Assembly: GCA_014189435.1 (NCBI GenBank) | Contig: CP050293.1 | Location: 4,593,001 to 4,657,000, forward strand | Source: Mesorhizobium loti | GTDB taxonomy: Bacteria; Pseudomonadota; Alphaproteobacteria; Rhizobiales; Rhizobiaceae | DNA length: 64,000 bases | Reading direction: 5' to 3' | Shown: positions 17,322 through 28,076 of the stretch, piece after piece | Numbering within the stretch: position 1 is the first letter of the stretch | Layout of the letters: every line of letters begins with the position of its first letter | The notes under the pieces: generated by a model | Database searches by the model: none | Told to the model about the DNA's origin: nothing | The model's input: only the letters and a program-made list of their open reading frames with translations | Position numbers and translations under genes: made by a program

Positions 17322-19360
17322 CTAGCGACCCGTTGTCGGCAAATTGAGCTTCTCGAAAAGCACCCGATTTCGTTTCTGCGCGTCGCTGAGCAACTTTGTA
17401 TATGAGATAACCTCGTAATAGGCGTTGAGGGTCTCGTTGAATCCGTAATAACCGAGGTTGTCCGGGGTGCGTCGCGCGCCCATGTTCTGGATTCGGATTT
17501 CCACGGGCGGCGTGAGGTCGCAAATCACATAGCAATAGGCTGGAATATTCTGGTTTGCCGGCCGGATATAGCGGCCCTGCCGATCCTTCTTCTTGCTTTC
17601 CCGAATTTCGCGGACCATGCGGTACACCTGCGTTACCGGGTCCTCATCCTGGTAGGCAGTGCGGTCTGGCTTCTTGAACTCAATCACGACCATCGACTGA
17701 AGTGGCTCGGCATCCTCACTAAACGCCAAGGGATGATTGAAGATCAACAGATCGGGCCGGCTCGCGGAATCACTTTCGAGCGGCTGCGCTTGGTCAAGCC
17801 GTACGTCGGATGACAGGAACGAATGGAAAGTCAGCCGCTCGTCGATGATCCAAAGATTTTGCTGTTCGAATGGCACGTCATCCGACGTCGCGCGCATGGG
17901 GAACACCAGGCTATGGACCGTCTTCTCAAGACCGTAGTCTCCCGTGTCAGGGTCTTGCGTCAAGTATTTTTCGAGCAGCTCCAGAATCACGCGCCGATGC
18001 ACGACGTATTGCGCGAGTGACGTTTTCCCGATCTCGTTCTCGTCTTCGACGAACTTCTGAAGCCGCGCGTAGTATTCCTGCGTGTTGTCGAGGGCCGCCG
18101 GCTCCGAAAGGATGCGCGCGCCTTCATGCTTGAGGCGTACCTGTCGCTGATAGAGCTGGCGATGAAGCGCCATTTCCATCTCGGTCTTGCTGGCCTGGGG
18201 CGGAATGTCGTCGATGAATTCCCCTTTGTACTTCATCAGCACGCGGTATTGCGGCCCGTCCTCGGCGATGTAGGAAGTGAGGGCGGCTTCCTTCTGCGTG
18301 TTGATTGCATCCATGAAGGATTTCAGGTCCTCGGTCACGGCCGCGAGTGCACCGTCGCGAATGGCTTTCAGGCTAATCTCGTCGGCGAAAAGCTCGGACG
18401 GCGCGTCTTCTGCGCTGCTGCTGGCGTCGCGATCGGCGGCGGTGACTTCCGTAGGAATCGAGAAATCGGTGCGCTCGCTGTTCACCTTGTCATTGAGAAA
18501 CTGGCCCTGGACGAACGCGAGATAATAGAAGCTCGCATTGTCGGGATCGGTGAGCTTGTTCTTGAGGTTGGAGAGGAACTTAGCGAGCCGCTCCGTGATG
18601 ACCTCGCGAAAATGCGCGGCATAGACCAGCTCATGGTGATCGGCGAGCGCGCCGGGCAGCCGGAATCCGCTGAGCGTGAAACTGTGCCCGCCGACGGAAA
18701 AGCTGCGCTCCGTCGCGAAAGTCTGAAAATTGTCCCGAAAGAACTCACGAAGGTCAATCGTATCGGCCGAGTCGGCAAATGTGAGGTCTGGGCCGTCCGG
18801 GTCCAGGAACAGAGGCAGGAAATGCCCGATGAGGCGCTGCGCGATGATGTCGAGCTGGCGCGGGCATTCGTCCACATAGGGGTGCGGTAGCCGACCAACC
18901 GCACCGTGGTCTCGGGTTTCTGGCGATCAGAGGGAAGCGCCGCCCGCGTCAGCTCCTCATCGCTCGCGACAAAGGAAAACTTCCGGCACAACAGTCCGTC
19001 CATGCCGACTGCGCGGAAGTGGCTCTCTATTTCGACGCGCGAGAACGCCTTCAGCCACAGGAACCGACCGAGGCCTTTCCCGCCGCGAGTGGTCTTGTAG
19101 GGAGAATCGACGGTCTCGAAGCTGTCGAAATTCGCGTCGGTGAAGCCGATGCCGCTGTCGATCACGGTGAAGGCTTCGATCGGCCCTGGCTTACCCTCCA
19201 GGCTGCCCTGCCGCTCCGCGACGATCCGAACTACGTGGTCTTTGCCACCGGCCTCCTCGATCGCCTGGAACGCGTTCATGACAGCCTCGAAGAGCGGAAG
19301 GAGAGCTTTTGCCTTCGGAAGATTGGTGTTGCGGATGCGGCCGGCAATGCTGGCTTTCAT
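17322..19360 (-). pseudogene. GHKL ATPase fused to PD-(D/E)XK-like nuclease, one frameshift
   Basis: One gene in two frames. The 5' part from ATG 19360 encodes a GHKL ATPase with N-box FEAVMNAFQAIEE (residues 24-36), G1 DSGIGF (68-73) and G2 GGKGLGRF (93-100). The frame is lost near 18884; adding one C restores GYRHPYVDE and continues for another 518 residues. Near the end, Asp in RPDLLIF and Glu-x-Lys in VVIEFKK, about 25 residues apart, match a PD-(D/E)XK nuclease core. The repaired protein has about 679 residues. A 13-codon leader at 19398-19357 overlaps the start as ATGA and may be its true N-terminus if another base is missing. ATP-driven nucleases of this build occur in anti-phage systems. 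The gene was probably the last member of the AbiE operon before the IS insertion. Confidence 0.75.
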
Positions 19361-19398
19361 GGCGCCGGCGTCCTCGCGTGATGGCTGTCCCCGTTCAT
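19357..19398 (-). CDS. Thirteen-codon leader ORF ahead of GHKL-nuclease
   Basis: ATG 19398 follows AGGAGCTCAAG and encodes MNGDSHHARTPAP, whose stop overlaps the GHKL start as ATGA. It could be a translational-coupling leader. Equally, it may be the true N-terminus of the GHKL protein separated by a single-base loss, since the downstream gene carries another such indel. The ribosome-binding site is rebuilt perfectly from the GIY-YIG stop region when the insertion sequence is removed. Confidence 0.35.
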   Translation of the reverse strand: MNGDSHHARTPAP

Positions 19399-19411
19399 CT
19401 TGAGCTCCTAG

Positions 19412-21030
19412 CCGCCTTGATGCACAGCGATGAGTTGTCGGCGGCCTGAAGCTACGATTTGGTCGCGATGTGGGTGCATTTTGACAAGCCTGGTCGGGCG
19501 GCGGGGCTGATCCGTCGGTGATGGGAGGCGGGGTTTGCGGGTTGATGTTGGCGGGTTCGGTTCGGGGCATCTTGGCCCCGTCGCTATGTCACGAGTTGGG
19601 GGATGCGATCGAGGACGATGCGCAGAATACGCTGGTCGGGGCAGGATGTCGGCAGGTGCAGGCGGATTTGCGTTTTCATCTCGACCACCCGCGCGGCGAT
19701 TTTGATGAGGCGCAATCGCAGCGTGTCAAATTGGGCGACGGCAAAGCTCGAGCGCCTCGGCATCGCAGCGCGCAGGCTCCACATCAGCCAGTAGGCGCCG
19801 GCATGCAGGAAGAGCCGGAACTGGTTGGCCGTCGCTCTTGTGCAGGATGTGCGGTCGGCGGCAAGATGCGTCTTCCAGGACTTGATGTGGTTCTCGGCCG
19901 CGCCGCGCCGGCAGTAGAGGTCCTCGTAGAGCGCCTTGGCCTTGCCACTGGCCAGATTGGTGACGATGAAGCGGGTGTCGGCACCTTGGGCGCCGACCTC
20001 GACCCGCGCGATGATGCGCTCGACGCGGCTCCAACTAGCGGCGCCGTCAACGAACTCCTTGAACCTGCGGACCTTGCCTGTCTTGGCCGACGCTTCGAAG
20101 CGCGCCGTCGTGCTGGCCTCCAGATCCGCGACATGCTTGCGCAGGGTCGTGGTGGGCGCGAGGCCAAAGATGAAGTCGACGTCGTTGGCGCGGCACCAGT
20201 CGATGACCTGCGGGCTGCAATAATGGCTATCGCCGCGGAGCAGGATTCGAATGTTCGGCCAGTTGATCCGGATCGCCCGCACCAGACGGCGCAGGTGGGG
20301 GCGGATCTCAGCCCCACTCGGCCGCTTGGCCGGTCGCAGGATCGCGCTGACGAACCGTCCCGCACCATCGAACACTACGATCGGCTGGAAGCCGTACTCG
20401 TCATGGTGGGCATTGAACAGGCGAAGCTGTTGGCCTCCGTGCACAGCGTCGAAGGTGTCGTCAATGTCGAGTACGATCCGCTTCGGCACCTGCCGGAACG
20501 AGGCGCAATAGAGATCGACCATCGCCCGCCCCATCGCAACCAGCTCCCGCACGCCGGGCAGGTTCTCCAGCCGGCACAGCGTCGATTGCGACGCCAGATC
20601 CCGACCCGACGGCAGCGCATCCTGGGCCATCTTGAAGACCGGATCGCGGCGCAGCCGGTTGGCGTCGTTGCCGTCCTCGTAGCCGGCGGCAATCATCTTC
20701 ATGCGAAAGCCGATCATGTCCGCCAGGCTGTGGACGACCTGGTCCGGGCAGCGCGGATCGTCGATGCAACGCGCCAGACGCTCGGCCACCCGCAACCGCT
20801 TTTCCACCTCGGCCAAAGCCAGAACGCCGCTGTTGGACGACAGCATGCCGCCGTCGAAACGGGCGACGACGGACTTGCCGCCGACTGATGACAAACCGCT
20901 CAGCGGCAGCGTAAGATCGTTCATGGTGGGTGTGGTCTCCGGGAAATGGTTCGGATCGGCTTAAGCAACCAAATCCTAAGTCATTTCAACGGCTTGCGCC
21001 ACATCCACCAACCCCCATGAATTTTTCAGG
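19412..21030 (-). mobile_element. IS1380-family insertion sequence
   Basis: An element of about 1.62 kb. It is bounded by CTAG at 19408-19411 and at 21031-21034, a plausible 4-bp target duplication. Excising it with one CTAG joins the GIY-YIG codons AGC TAG directly to GAGCTCAAGATG, creating TAGGAG at proper spacing before the next ATG. Terminal inverted repeats are weak by eye: the right end reads inward CCTGAAAAATTCATGG and the left end CCGCCTTG, while CCTGAAG occurs 33 bases inside the left end. The ends therefore rest mainly on the duplication and the operon reconstruction. Confidence 0.7.
19584..20924 (-). CDS. IS1380-family transposase
   Basis: Complete 446-residue DDE transposase of the IS1380 type. 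It opens SVGGKSVVARFDGGMLSSNSG and carries the first catalytic region VLDIDDTFDAVHGGQQ, then LLRGDSHYCSPQVIDWCR, and the late CRRGAAENHIKSWKTHLAADR with the Glu of the DDE triad. Length and motif order are normal, so the element may be active. It lies on the same strand as the interrupted defence operon, so readthrough into the GHKL gene is possible. Confidence 0.93.
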   Translation of the reverse strand: MNDLTLPLSGLSSVGGKSVVARFDGGMLSSNSGVLALAEVEKRLRVAERLARCIDDPRCPDQVVHSLADMIGFRMKMIAAGYEDGNDANRLRRDPVFKMAQDALPSGRDLASQSTLCRLENLPGVRELVAMGRAMVDLYCASFRQVPKRIVLDIDDTFDAVHGGQQLRLFNAHHDEYGFQPIVVFDGAGRFVSAILRPAKRPSGAEIRPHLRRLVRAIRINWPNIRILLRGDSHYCSPQVIDWCRANDVDFIFGLAPTTTLRKHVADLEASTTARFEASAKTGKVRRFKEFVDGAASWSRVERIIARVEVGAQGADTRFIVTNLASGKAKALYEDLYCRRGAAENHIKSWKTHLAADRTSCTRATANQFRLFLHAGAYWLMWSLRAAMPRRSSFAVAQFDTLRLRLIKIAARVVEMKTQIRLHLPTSCPDQRILRIVLDRIPQLVT

Positions 21031-22227
21031 CTAGCTGATTGCTCGAGTGAGCGAAGCCGTCTTTGGGTCGTAGGTGTAGCCGGTGATCGTTCCGTTCCGG
21101 ATCTTCTCAATGGCCTCGTCGACCACGAAAAGCGGCACAAGGAACCATTCTCGCGGGATGATCGGCATGCCGAAGCGATCCTTAACCTCGATGTCGAGGC
21201 GGGCCCCGCCGAATATCCGATGGATCAGATTCTCAAGCCTGGTGCGGTTGATGTTGAATAGCTCGTAGGTCGCGACGACCTCGACGTCGGCCATGAGGAA
21301 GGTCGGGTCCAGCTTCGCATTGGCGAGCCGTCGCACGACATCGCCGCCTGTGACGCCGATTTTGTGCAGCACCTCGCGGTGGGCGGCGACGGCAGGATGG
21401 TCGGATTTGCTCCGCAGCACATAGACGACGCCGCTTGCCTCGTCCCCGTCCTCGTTCTGATCAGAGAATAACGGACCTGCCGAGGGCTCGACAATCCGCC
21501 GGCCAGCAGGGTCCTGTTGCAGAGCCTTCTGAAGGGACCGCATGAGCAAATTGCTCTCGGTCCCGTTGTCGAAGATCACGCGAAGCCGGGCATCGATGTT
21601 ACCGTGCTCATTGGTGGCAGGCTGCTCCATCGTCGCGACATAGGCTTTCTGGCCACCAAGAATATAGAATCGGCCAGGCGCGATCTCGGACTTGCGCTCG
21701 AAGCGGCGGGTTTGCCGCAAGCCGCCGCTCAGTTCTTTCTGCACCTGCTCGAACAGCGGCTTGAAGGTTTCGAAGTCCTCGCAGGGCTGGCGGTTGGCGA
21801 TTTCCTCGGCCGCGCGCTTCTCCGCAGCCGATCGAACGTGACGCAGTTCGGTGATATCGGCTGGCTCGGCGGTGTCTACCCCGAGCTGCGCCAGAAGCTC
21901 GTCATCGTCTAGTTCGATGGGGGCGCGGTCCGGCCCAGATTCAGCGCCCGCCAGAAGCCCTTGATGATCGAAAGGTTCAATCACGGTACGGCAATCGGCC
22001 AACTTTCGCAGGCGATCGAGGCGCACGGCATAGAGGCGCTCGAAGATATCACGGTCCTCGCCGTGCTGCGGAGGGCGGCCGTTCTTCTCGACGAAACGCT
22101 GAATCTCCTCAAAGCCGGTGATCACGCGCTCTTCGCGCGGCGTCCGGCTCGACTCCTTCTTCGCCTCAATCTCGACGCCAAGCTCTTCGAGAAGCGCATT
22201 ATCCTCATCGGTGAAGCTCTTAGTCAC
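21031..22227 (-). CDS. GIY-YIG-type (T5orf172/MUG113-like) nuclease
   Basis: A 398-residue protein. Residues 1-170 are charged and helical. The C-terminal domain has GVVYVLRSKSD, then HKIGVTGGDVVRRLANAK and a Glu in NRTRLENLIHRIF, in the order of the GIY-YIG fold as seen in T5orf172/MUG113 domains. The canonical tyrosines are partly replaced, so the subfamily is tentative. The start ATG 22227 overlaps the helicase stop by eight bases. The insertion sequence begins immediately after its TAG stop. It is a likely DNA-cutting or structure-specific nuclease subunit of the methylase-helicase system. Confidence 0.75.
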   Translation of the reverse strand: MTKSFTDEDNALLEELGVEIEAKKESSRTPREERVITGFEEIQRFVEKNGRPPQHGEDRDIFERLYAVRLDRLRKLADCRTVIEPFDHQGLLAGAESGPDRAPIELDDDELLAQLGVDTAEPADITELRHVRSAAEKRAAEEIANRQPCEDFETFKPLFEQVQKELSGGLRQTRRFERKSEIAPGRFYILGGQKAYVATMEQPATNEHGNIDARLRVIFDNGTESNLLMRSLQKALQQDPAGRRIVEPSAGPLFSDQNEDGDEASGVVYVLRSKSDHPAVAAHREVLHKIGVTGGDVVRRLANAKLDPTFLMADVEVVATYELFNINRTRLENLIHRIFGGARLDIEVKDRFGMPIIPREWFLVPLFVVDEAIEKIRNGTITGYTYDPKTASLTRAIS

Positions 22228-24296
22228 GCGCGGCCTCCGTCTTCATGCGTTGAAGGAAGGCTACGCCTTCGGCCATGCGCTTCTCCCAGGCGTCGGGCGA
22301 GGTGATCGAGGGGAGCCGGCCGCGCTCCTGTTTGAACTTCAAGGCCCGCTTGGCAAGCTCGCGTGCCTCCTCGATCGATAGCGTGGCACGTTTGGCCCCG
22401 ATCACAGCCGCGACCTGCTTCAGGCTCTCCTCGCTCATCGTCTTGGCGAGGATAGCATAGGCTTCGCCAAAGGGGTTGATGCGGTCGATCAGGTCTATGT
22501 CCAGCTCGCGCACGTCCATTGCGAACTTGCGGACGCCCTCGATAAACGCTGTATTCGGACTCTTGTCGCCGTCGCTTTCGATCCCGCCCAAGGCGACCTC
22601 CTTTGCCTTCTGCGTGAGGTTCAGGGCGGCGATAGCGTGCTGACGCACGGCCTCCTGATCCTCTTCATCGAGCTCGGGGAACTTGTCCTTGATGATCTTG
22701 CCCATGCGAAGCTGGGTCAGCTCTTCTGCCAAGGTCTCGCCACCAGCGTGCTCGCCATCAAACAGACCGCGTGTGAGAGTCATCTTGTCCTGCACGAAGG
22801 CGGCGATCACCTCGTTCAAGTCTTGCTGGCAGATGCGCTGAGCCTCCAGGCTCTTTGGAGCGACAAGGCCCTTGATCTCGATCTCGAACTGCCCCGTCTC
22901 GTCATTAAAGCCGACATTGGTTTTGTTGGGATCATAGCCGCCTTCGCCATAATCGAAGCCCGGCGTCGCCTCGCTTTGCGGGTTCTTAGGCTTGAACTCG
23001 AAACGGGGAGCAAGCACCTGTTCCATAAGCAGACTCGCCGCGATGGCCTTCAGCGTATCGTTCACCGCCTCAGTGACAGCTTCCTCGGAGGCGTCGGGTT
23101 CGGCGATCAGGTTGGTGAAGCGCGCGCGGATCTTGCCCGGCGCATCTCGTGTGGCTCGACCGATGATCTGCACGATCTCGGTCAGGCTCGACCGATATCC
23201 GACCGTCAGCGCGTGCTCGCACCAAATCCAGTCGAAGCCTTCCTTTGCCATGCCCAGGGCAATGATGATGTCGACATGGTCGCGGTTGTTCTTCTGCGCC
23301 GGGTCTTTCAGCGCCGCTGAAACCCGATCCCGCTTAGCAGCGTCGTCATCAACCAGGTCGGCAATGCGAAGGATGCGGCCTTCCGGCGTCTTAACCAGTT
23401 GGAAGCCGGTGGCGGGATCGACCCCCCTGCCATTCGCCCAGTTCCTCTATGATGTGGTCCACCTCCCTGATCTTGTCCTTCGTGCTCTCGCGCGAATTGA
23501 CGCTCGGGATGTGGATGATCGTCTTCTCGGCTGGGTCGAGCACGTTGAGGATGTCGTCGGCATAGGAACCCGAATAGAAGAAATAGCCGATGTCGAGCTG
23601 CTTCAAATATTCGTAGCCGTTGAGCTGCTCATAATACGTGTAGGTGACGGTATCGAACTTCGACTCATCCTGCGGGGCGAGCACGGCTTCGGCATCGCCC
23701 CGGAAATAGGAACCGGTCATCGCCAGGACATGCATACGGTCGCGGGCGATGAATTGGCCGAGATGCAGGCCGAGCTTGTTGTCCGGGTTAGCGGAGACAT
23801 GGTGGAACTCGTCCACGGCGATCAGTCGATTGTCGAACACCTCCACTCCGAACCTGTCCACGGCGAAGCGGAAGGTCGCATGGGTGCAGACTAGCACCTT
23901 GTCTTCGCTGGTGAGGAATGCGCCAACCGAATTGACCTTGCCGCCATCTTCGCCTGGCGCGTTGCACAGGTTCCATTTCGGCGTGACTGTCCAATCGGCC
24001 CAGAAGCCGAACCGCTTCAGCGGCTCATCGTTAAAGCTCGCGCCGATGGATTTTTCCGGCACGACGATGATTGCCTGCCGCAATCCCTGATTGTGGAGCT
24101 TATCGAGGGCGATAAACATAAGCGCGCGGCTCTTGCCCGACGCCGGCGGCGACTTAATGAGAAGATATTGCTCGCCCCGCTTCTCATAGGCGCGTTCCTG
24201 CATCGGCCGCATGCCGAAGGCGTTGGCCTTAGTTGAGTTGCCGTTGCGGGCATAGGAGACCGAGACGGAGGGGACCATTTTTCTTTCGTCGGTCAT
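22220..24296 (-). pseudogene. SF2 DEAD/DEAH-type helicase, one frameshift
   Basis: Two frames form one SF2 helicase of about 691 residues. The N-terminal frame from ATG 24296 has Walker A PASGKS (51-56), motif II DEFH (162-165) in IAVDEFHHVS and motif III MTGSYFRG. A six-C run at 23424-23429 (one too many) shifts it after GEWQG. The second frame continues with DPATGFQLVKTPEGRILRIA, IIIALGMAKEGFDWIWCEHA and motif VI QIIGRATRDAPG. The start overlaps the methylase stop as ATGA. It resembles restriction-type translocases that work with a methylase and a nuclease. The homopolymer location makes a sequencing error or phase-variable slippage as likely as true inactivation. Confidence 0.8.
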
Positions 24297-27057
24297 GCGC
24301 GCGCCTCCGCCTTGCGTTTCTTCGCGGCCGTCGGTGAGGCGGCCATTTTGGTGTACAGCTCGAACAGTTTTTCCAGCCGCTCGGTGTCGTTGCGGAACCG
24401 GCGACCGATATAGATGCGCTCGAGCACCTCGTCGTTGCGCTCATGCGCTTCGCGCAGATCCGCGGGCATCTTTTCGGGGTCGTAGAGTTCGGCGATCGTC
24501 GCAGGAAAATGCGCTTCACGCGCCAAAAGAATGTCCTCGGCGCAGCGAGTCAGATCGGCCTTGTTCTTCTCCGTAAGGTTAGGAAGAGGAAAGGTATTCC
24601 AACCTAGCGTAGAAGAGTACCGGAGCCTACTTTCCAATCTGCCGCAAACGGTTGATATCCACGATAGATGCAGCTTCGAGAGAACGATCGCAATCTCCCA
24701 TAGGTGTGGGTCATACAGAGCAAAAGCCAGGTCTGATATTACAGTGTCACTCTTAAATATATCAGAGGGTATGTATTCTCTGTTTTCTGAAGAGGTTTTT
24801 GCCACGGCGATAGATATAGTTTCTTTATGAGCACGCTGCGCGAATTTGTGGGGGATCGCAGCATACGCATTGGTTGTCTTTGCAGAGGAATTCTTCCTAA
24901 AGGTCCGCACACTCTCAATTCTGTCGGCAACAGCAGGGACTTTCATGGCCAGAGACAGAAGATCATCCTCTATCCACAGGCATCTACGGTTTCTGTGATG
25001 CACCAACTCCTGAGAGCCCACTAATCCGCGCAAAAACGCTCGTGCCGAGGGATTATGGGTAACGAACTCATTTGCTTCGTCGTAGGTAAGGATAAGGTTT
25101 CCGCCATCCCGCGCCATACTGCCCGAAACCATTGGGTCTAGCTCGACAGACAGCGGTTTACTTCGCGCTTCCACACAAACTTCTGGCCCGGAGATGAGAT
25201 ACGGGGAAATCGATTCCACTTCCCTCTTTAGCTCCCCCTCATACAACGCGCATCGACCTTCCTTGTACAAGCCCACGCCGATGATAACGCATTGCACAAC
25301 GGCGTTGTTCGAAGCGTTGTTTCTCCACTTGAAGCCTCGGTGCGCAAAAATGATATGACAACCAGCATCATAGAGTCGGGACCATAAATGGGCGACTTGC
25401 TCGCCTTCACTAATCGAACTGGTTGATACAAACGCGAACGTCGCATCGCAATACTTTACGAATTCCGACGCCTTCAAATACCAAGCCGTGACATAATCAC
25501 AGTCCTTGAAGTCGTTTCCACCTCCGAAGACGAAAGCCATATCTTCTTTTTGTGCCGTATTCTGCTTTCTGGCACCCTTAAACTGGGGGTTGCCGCAGAT
25601 ATACGTTTCGCCGCCCTCGTTCTCAAAATCGATCTGAGCCTGATCAAGCGGTAAATGAAACAGGTCTTCCGCGTGATGCTTCACCCCGGTCCCGGTGGGT
25701 GGGCAAATGCTCAACCAGTCGAGACGCAGGGCGTTGCCGCAAGTAATCCAGTTTTCAGCGTCCAGCGGCAAGAAATCTCGTAGGGCCTCTTGCTGGCCGC
25801 GATAGAGTACGTCGCCCTGATATTCGGCGATGATGAGGGCGAGACGCGCGATCTCAGCTGGAAAGTCACGCAGTTCGATTCCACGGAAGTTGGTCAACGG
25901 GATTTCGCTACGTCGATCCAGCTCACCGCGCCGCCGGTTGATCTCGGCTTCTATCTCTCGCATCTGCTTGTAGGCGATGACCAGAAAGTTGCCGGAGCCG
26001 CAGGCCGGATCGAAAACCCGGATCCGCGACATTCGCTTGCGCAGGTTCAGCAGCATCCGAGGATTATCGTCGGCCTCATCGAGCCGTGCGCGCAGGTCGT
26101 CGAGGAATAGAGGATTGAGGACCTTTAAGATGTTCGGGACGCTCGTGTAGTGCATCCCAAGCGCACCGCGTTCCTCGTCCTCCGCCACGGCCTGAATCAT
26201 CGACCCGAAGATGTCGGGGTTGATCTTGGTCCAATCGAGATTTCCGATATGAAGAAGGTAGGCGCGCGCGATGCGGCTGAAGCGCGGCACCTCCATGCTG
26301 CCGGAGAAGAGACCACCGTTCACATAGGGGAACTGGTCGGCCCACCGGGGGATCGCTGCCGCCGCGCGATCTCGACCCTTTCATGTTCATGGCGACGAAT
26401 ATGGTACCAATCACCTCGTGGGTGTTGGACGAGTCCTTGGCGCTCATCCGCTCGACGGTGGTGGTGAAGCGACGGGTACCGCCGAAGATGTCGGTGTCTT
26501 CGGCGAAGAAACAGAAGATCAGCCGCGCCATGAAGTGATTCATGTCGGGGCGGCGCTCGGCCGTCCCCCCATTCGGGATTGTCCTTCAGAAGCTCGACGT
26601 AGAGTCGGTTTAAGCGGCTGGTGGCCCGGATGTCGAAAGAGCTGTCGCGGAGCTGCTGGACGGTAGTGATGCCGGCAAGCGGCAGGAAAAAGCCAAAATG
26701 GTCGGGGAAGTCGGCGTAGGCGCAAGCTACCGTCTCACCCGATGCCAAGTCCTCGGCTTCGAACGTGTCCCCATCGGTCGCCAGAACGAATTTCGCCTTA
26801 GCCCTCGCCGTCGCCGGGCTAGCCTTCAGCGCGGCAAGCATCTTCGTGACCTCGCCAGGGGCAGCAACGGCGATGTGGATGTTGTTAGTCTGAAGAATGC
26901 CGCCCAGATCGGATTTGTTCGACTCGCCCGTGCGTAGCCGTTTGAGGGTTGTTTCTTTGTTCCCAAAGGCTTGCAGGAAGGCGAGCGGAAATTCCTCGAC
27001 GTCGAAGGGCTGCTCGGCGAGCTGGGATATTGCCTCTTCAATCTCGACGGCGTTCAT
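24293..27057 (-). pseudogene. MmeI-like class I DNA methyltransferase, two frameshifts
   Basis: Three frames reconstruct a 920-residue N6-adenine-type DNA methylase. Frame 1 (27057-26570) is N-terminal. Frame 2 begins around AERRPDMNHFMARLIFCFFAED. Frame 3 contains WADQFPYVNGGLF, SAM motif I FDPACGSGNFLV and motif IV as CGNPQFKG rather than the usual NPPF/Y. The shifts are an extra base in C6 at 26565-26570 and in CCC at 26376-26378. The target-recognition portion, about 24590-25560, is visibly less GC-rich than the rest. The start overlaps the AbiEii stop and the end overlaps the helicase start. It should modify host DNA in a restriction-like system. Confidence 0.8.
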
Positions 27058-28076
27058 GCACGCTCCCGTATCTGGTTAGCGCGCAACGCGATTTCAGCAC
27101 ATCGACTCATGAGTGCATCGAAGGGTTCGGCATCTTCCAGCAGTAGTCCGTCCTCGACCATGCTGGCATAATCCTGCTGCAGTGCAGCTAACCCATCGCC
27201 GTCAGGCACCAGCCTCAAGCCGCCGTTCACAGCGGCAGCGTAGTCGATCGGCGTTTGATCCCCTGCTTTCTCGGCGAAGAACATGGTCTTGTGGCGCGCC
27301 ACCGCATTGGCAAGTTCGCGATCAGCGAAGGCGGACGTCGCAAAGTTGGCCTCGTCCAACCGCGCGATATCGTGCCAGTGACGAGCAAAGCGATCGCCAC
27401 GCAGCCGCTCCTGCAGACAGAAGACATGGATGGCCGTCGCCTTCTCCCAGAAGGTTCGCTCCGCATGCATCACGCGTGGACGAGCCGTGGGAAAGGTCAC
27501 GCCCTCGATCAGGCCGGACGCGTCGCAAGCGATGTCGCGCAAGCTCGCTGGCTCGCCCGTCGATCGCGCTCCGAATTCGAGCATCACGCTCGGCGCCACA
27601 TAGCCGGAGCCGGCCGTGGCGGCCTCGTAGTCGATGAACAGCTTCTCGCCTTCGACGCGGATGGTGGCCGTCAATGCTTCAGCAACAACCGCCTTTGCGA
27701 TGATCGGCTGAACGCTTCCTTCAACCCACTCGGGCAGGCGCTTGCGAACCTCGCTGGACCAGCGTTTTTCCTCGCTACGGGTCTTCGGCAACGCTTCGCC
27801 GTTTTCGCCCACCAGGTCGGGTGCAATCGTCCGGATGTCGTAGGTCAGGTCGACATCCTCAGAAAACCGCCGGATGACCTTGTAGGCCTTGGACAGCGAC
27901 GTGCCGCCCTTGAACACCAGATGTTCGCCGAGCGCCGAGCCGTAAAGGGTGGCGAGCGCCCAGACCACCCACACGTCCTTCTCCAGAAGGTGCGCCGGCC
28001 GGCCAGACCGATCGGCCGCGACGCCGAGCGCCTCGCGCCGATCCTCGACCGGGAGGTGGAGAAAAGAATCAGCCAT
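27054..28076 (-). CDS. abiEii: AbiEii/AbiGii-family nucleotidyltransferase toxin
   Basis: A 340-residue type IV toxin of the AbiEii nucleotidyltransferase family. It has the signature FKGGTSLSKAY, the catalytic carboxylates in FSEDVDLTYD, and the C-terminal helical region with WHDIARLDE. AbiEii-type toxins transfer nucleotides, probably to tRNA, and arrest growth when not countered by AbiEi. Its start overlaps the AbiEi stop by eight bases and its stop overlaps the methylase ATG, so translation runs directly into the modification gene. No inactivating lesion is visible. Confidence 0.9.
   Translation of the reverse strand: MADSFLHLPVEDRREALGVAADRSGRPAHLLEKDVWVVWALATLYGSALGEHLVFKGGTSLSKAYKVIRRFSEDVDLTYDIRTIAPDLVGENGEALPKTRSEEKRWSSEVRKRLPEWVEGSVQPIIAKAVVAEALTATIRVEGEKLFIDYEAATAGSGYVAPSVMLEFGARSTGEPASLRDIACDASGLIEGVTFPTARPRVMHAERTFWEKATAIHVFCLQERLRGDRFARHWHDIARLDEANFATSAFADRELANAVARHKTMFFAEKAGDQTPIDYAAAVNGGLRLVPDGDGLAALQQDYASMVEDGLLLEDAEPFDALMSRCAEIALRANQIRERA

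Noticed and set aside
19360..19570. GHKL protein starting at the longest upstream codon (19570)
   Set aside because: That extension would read through the end of the IS1380 element and has no ribosome-binding site; ATG 19360 or the leader ATG 19398 fits the reconstructed operon.
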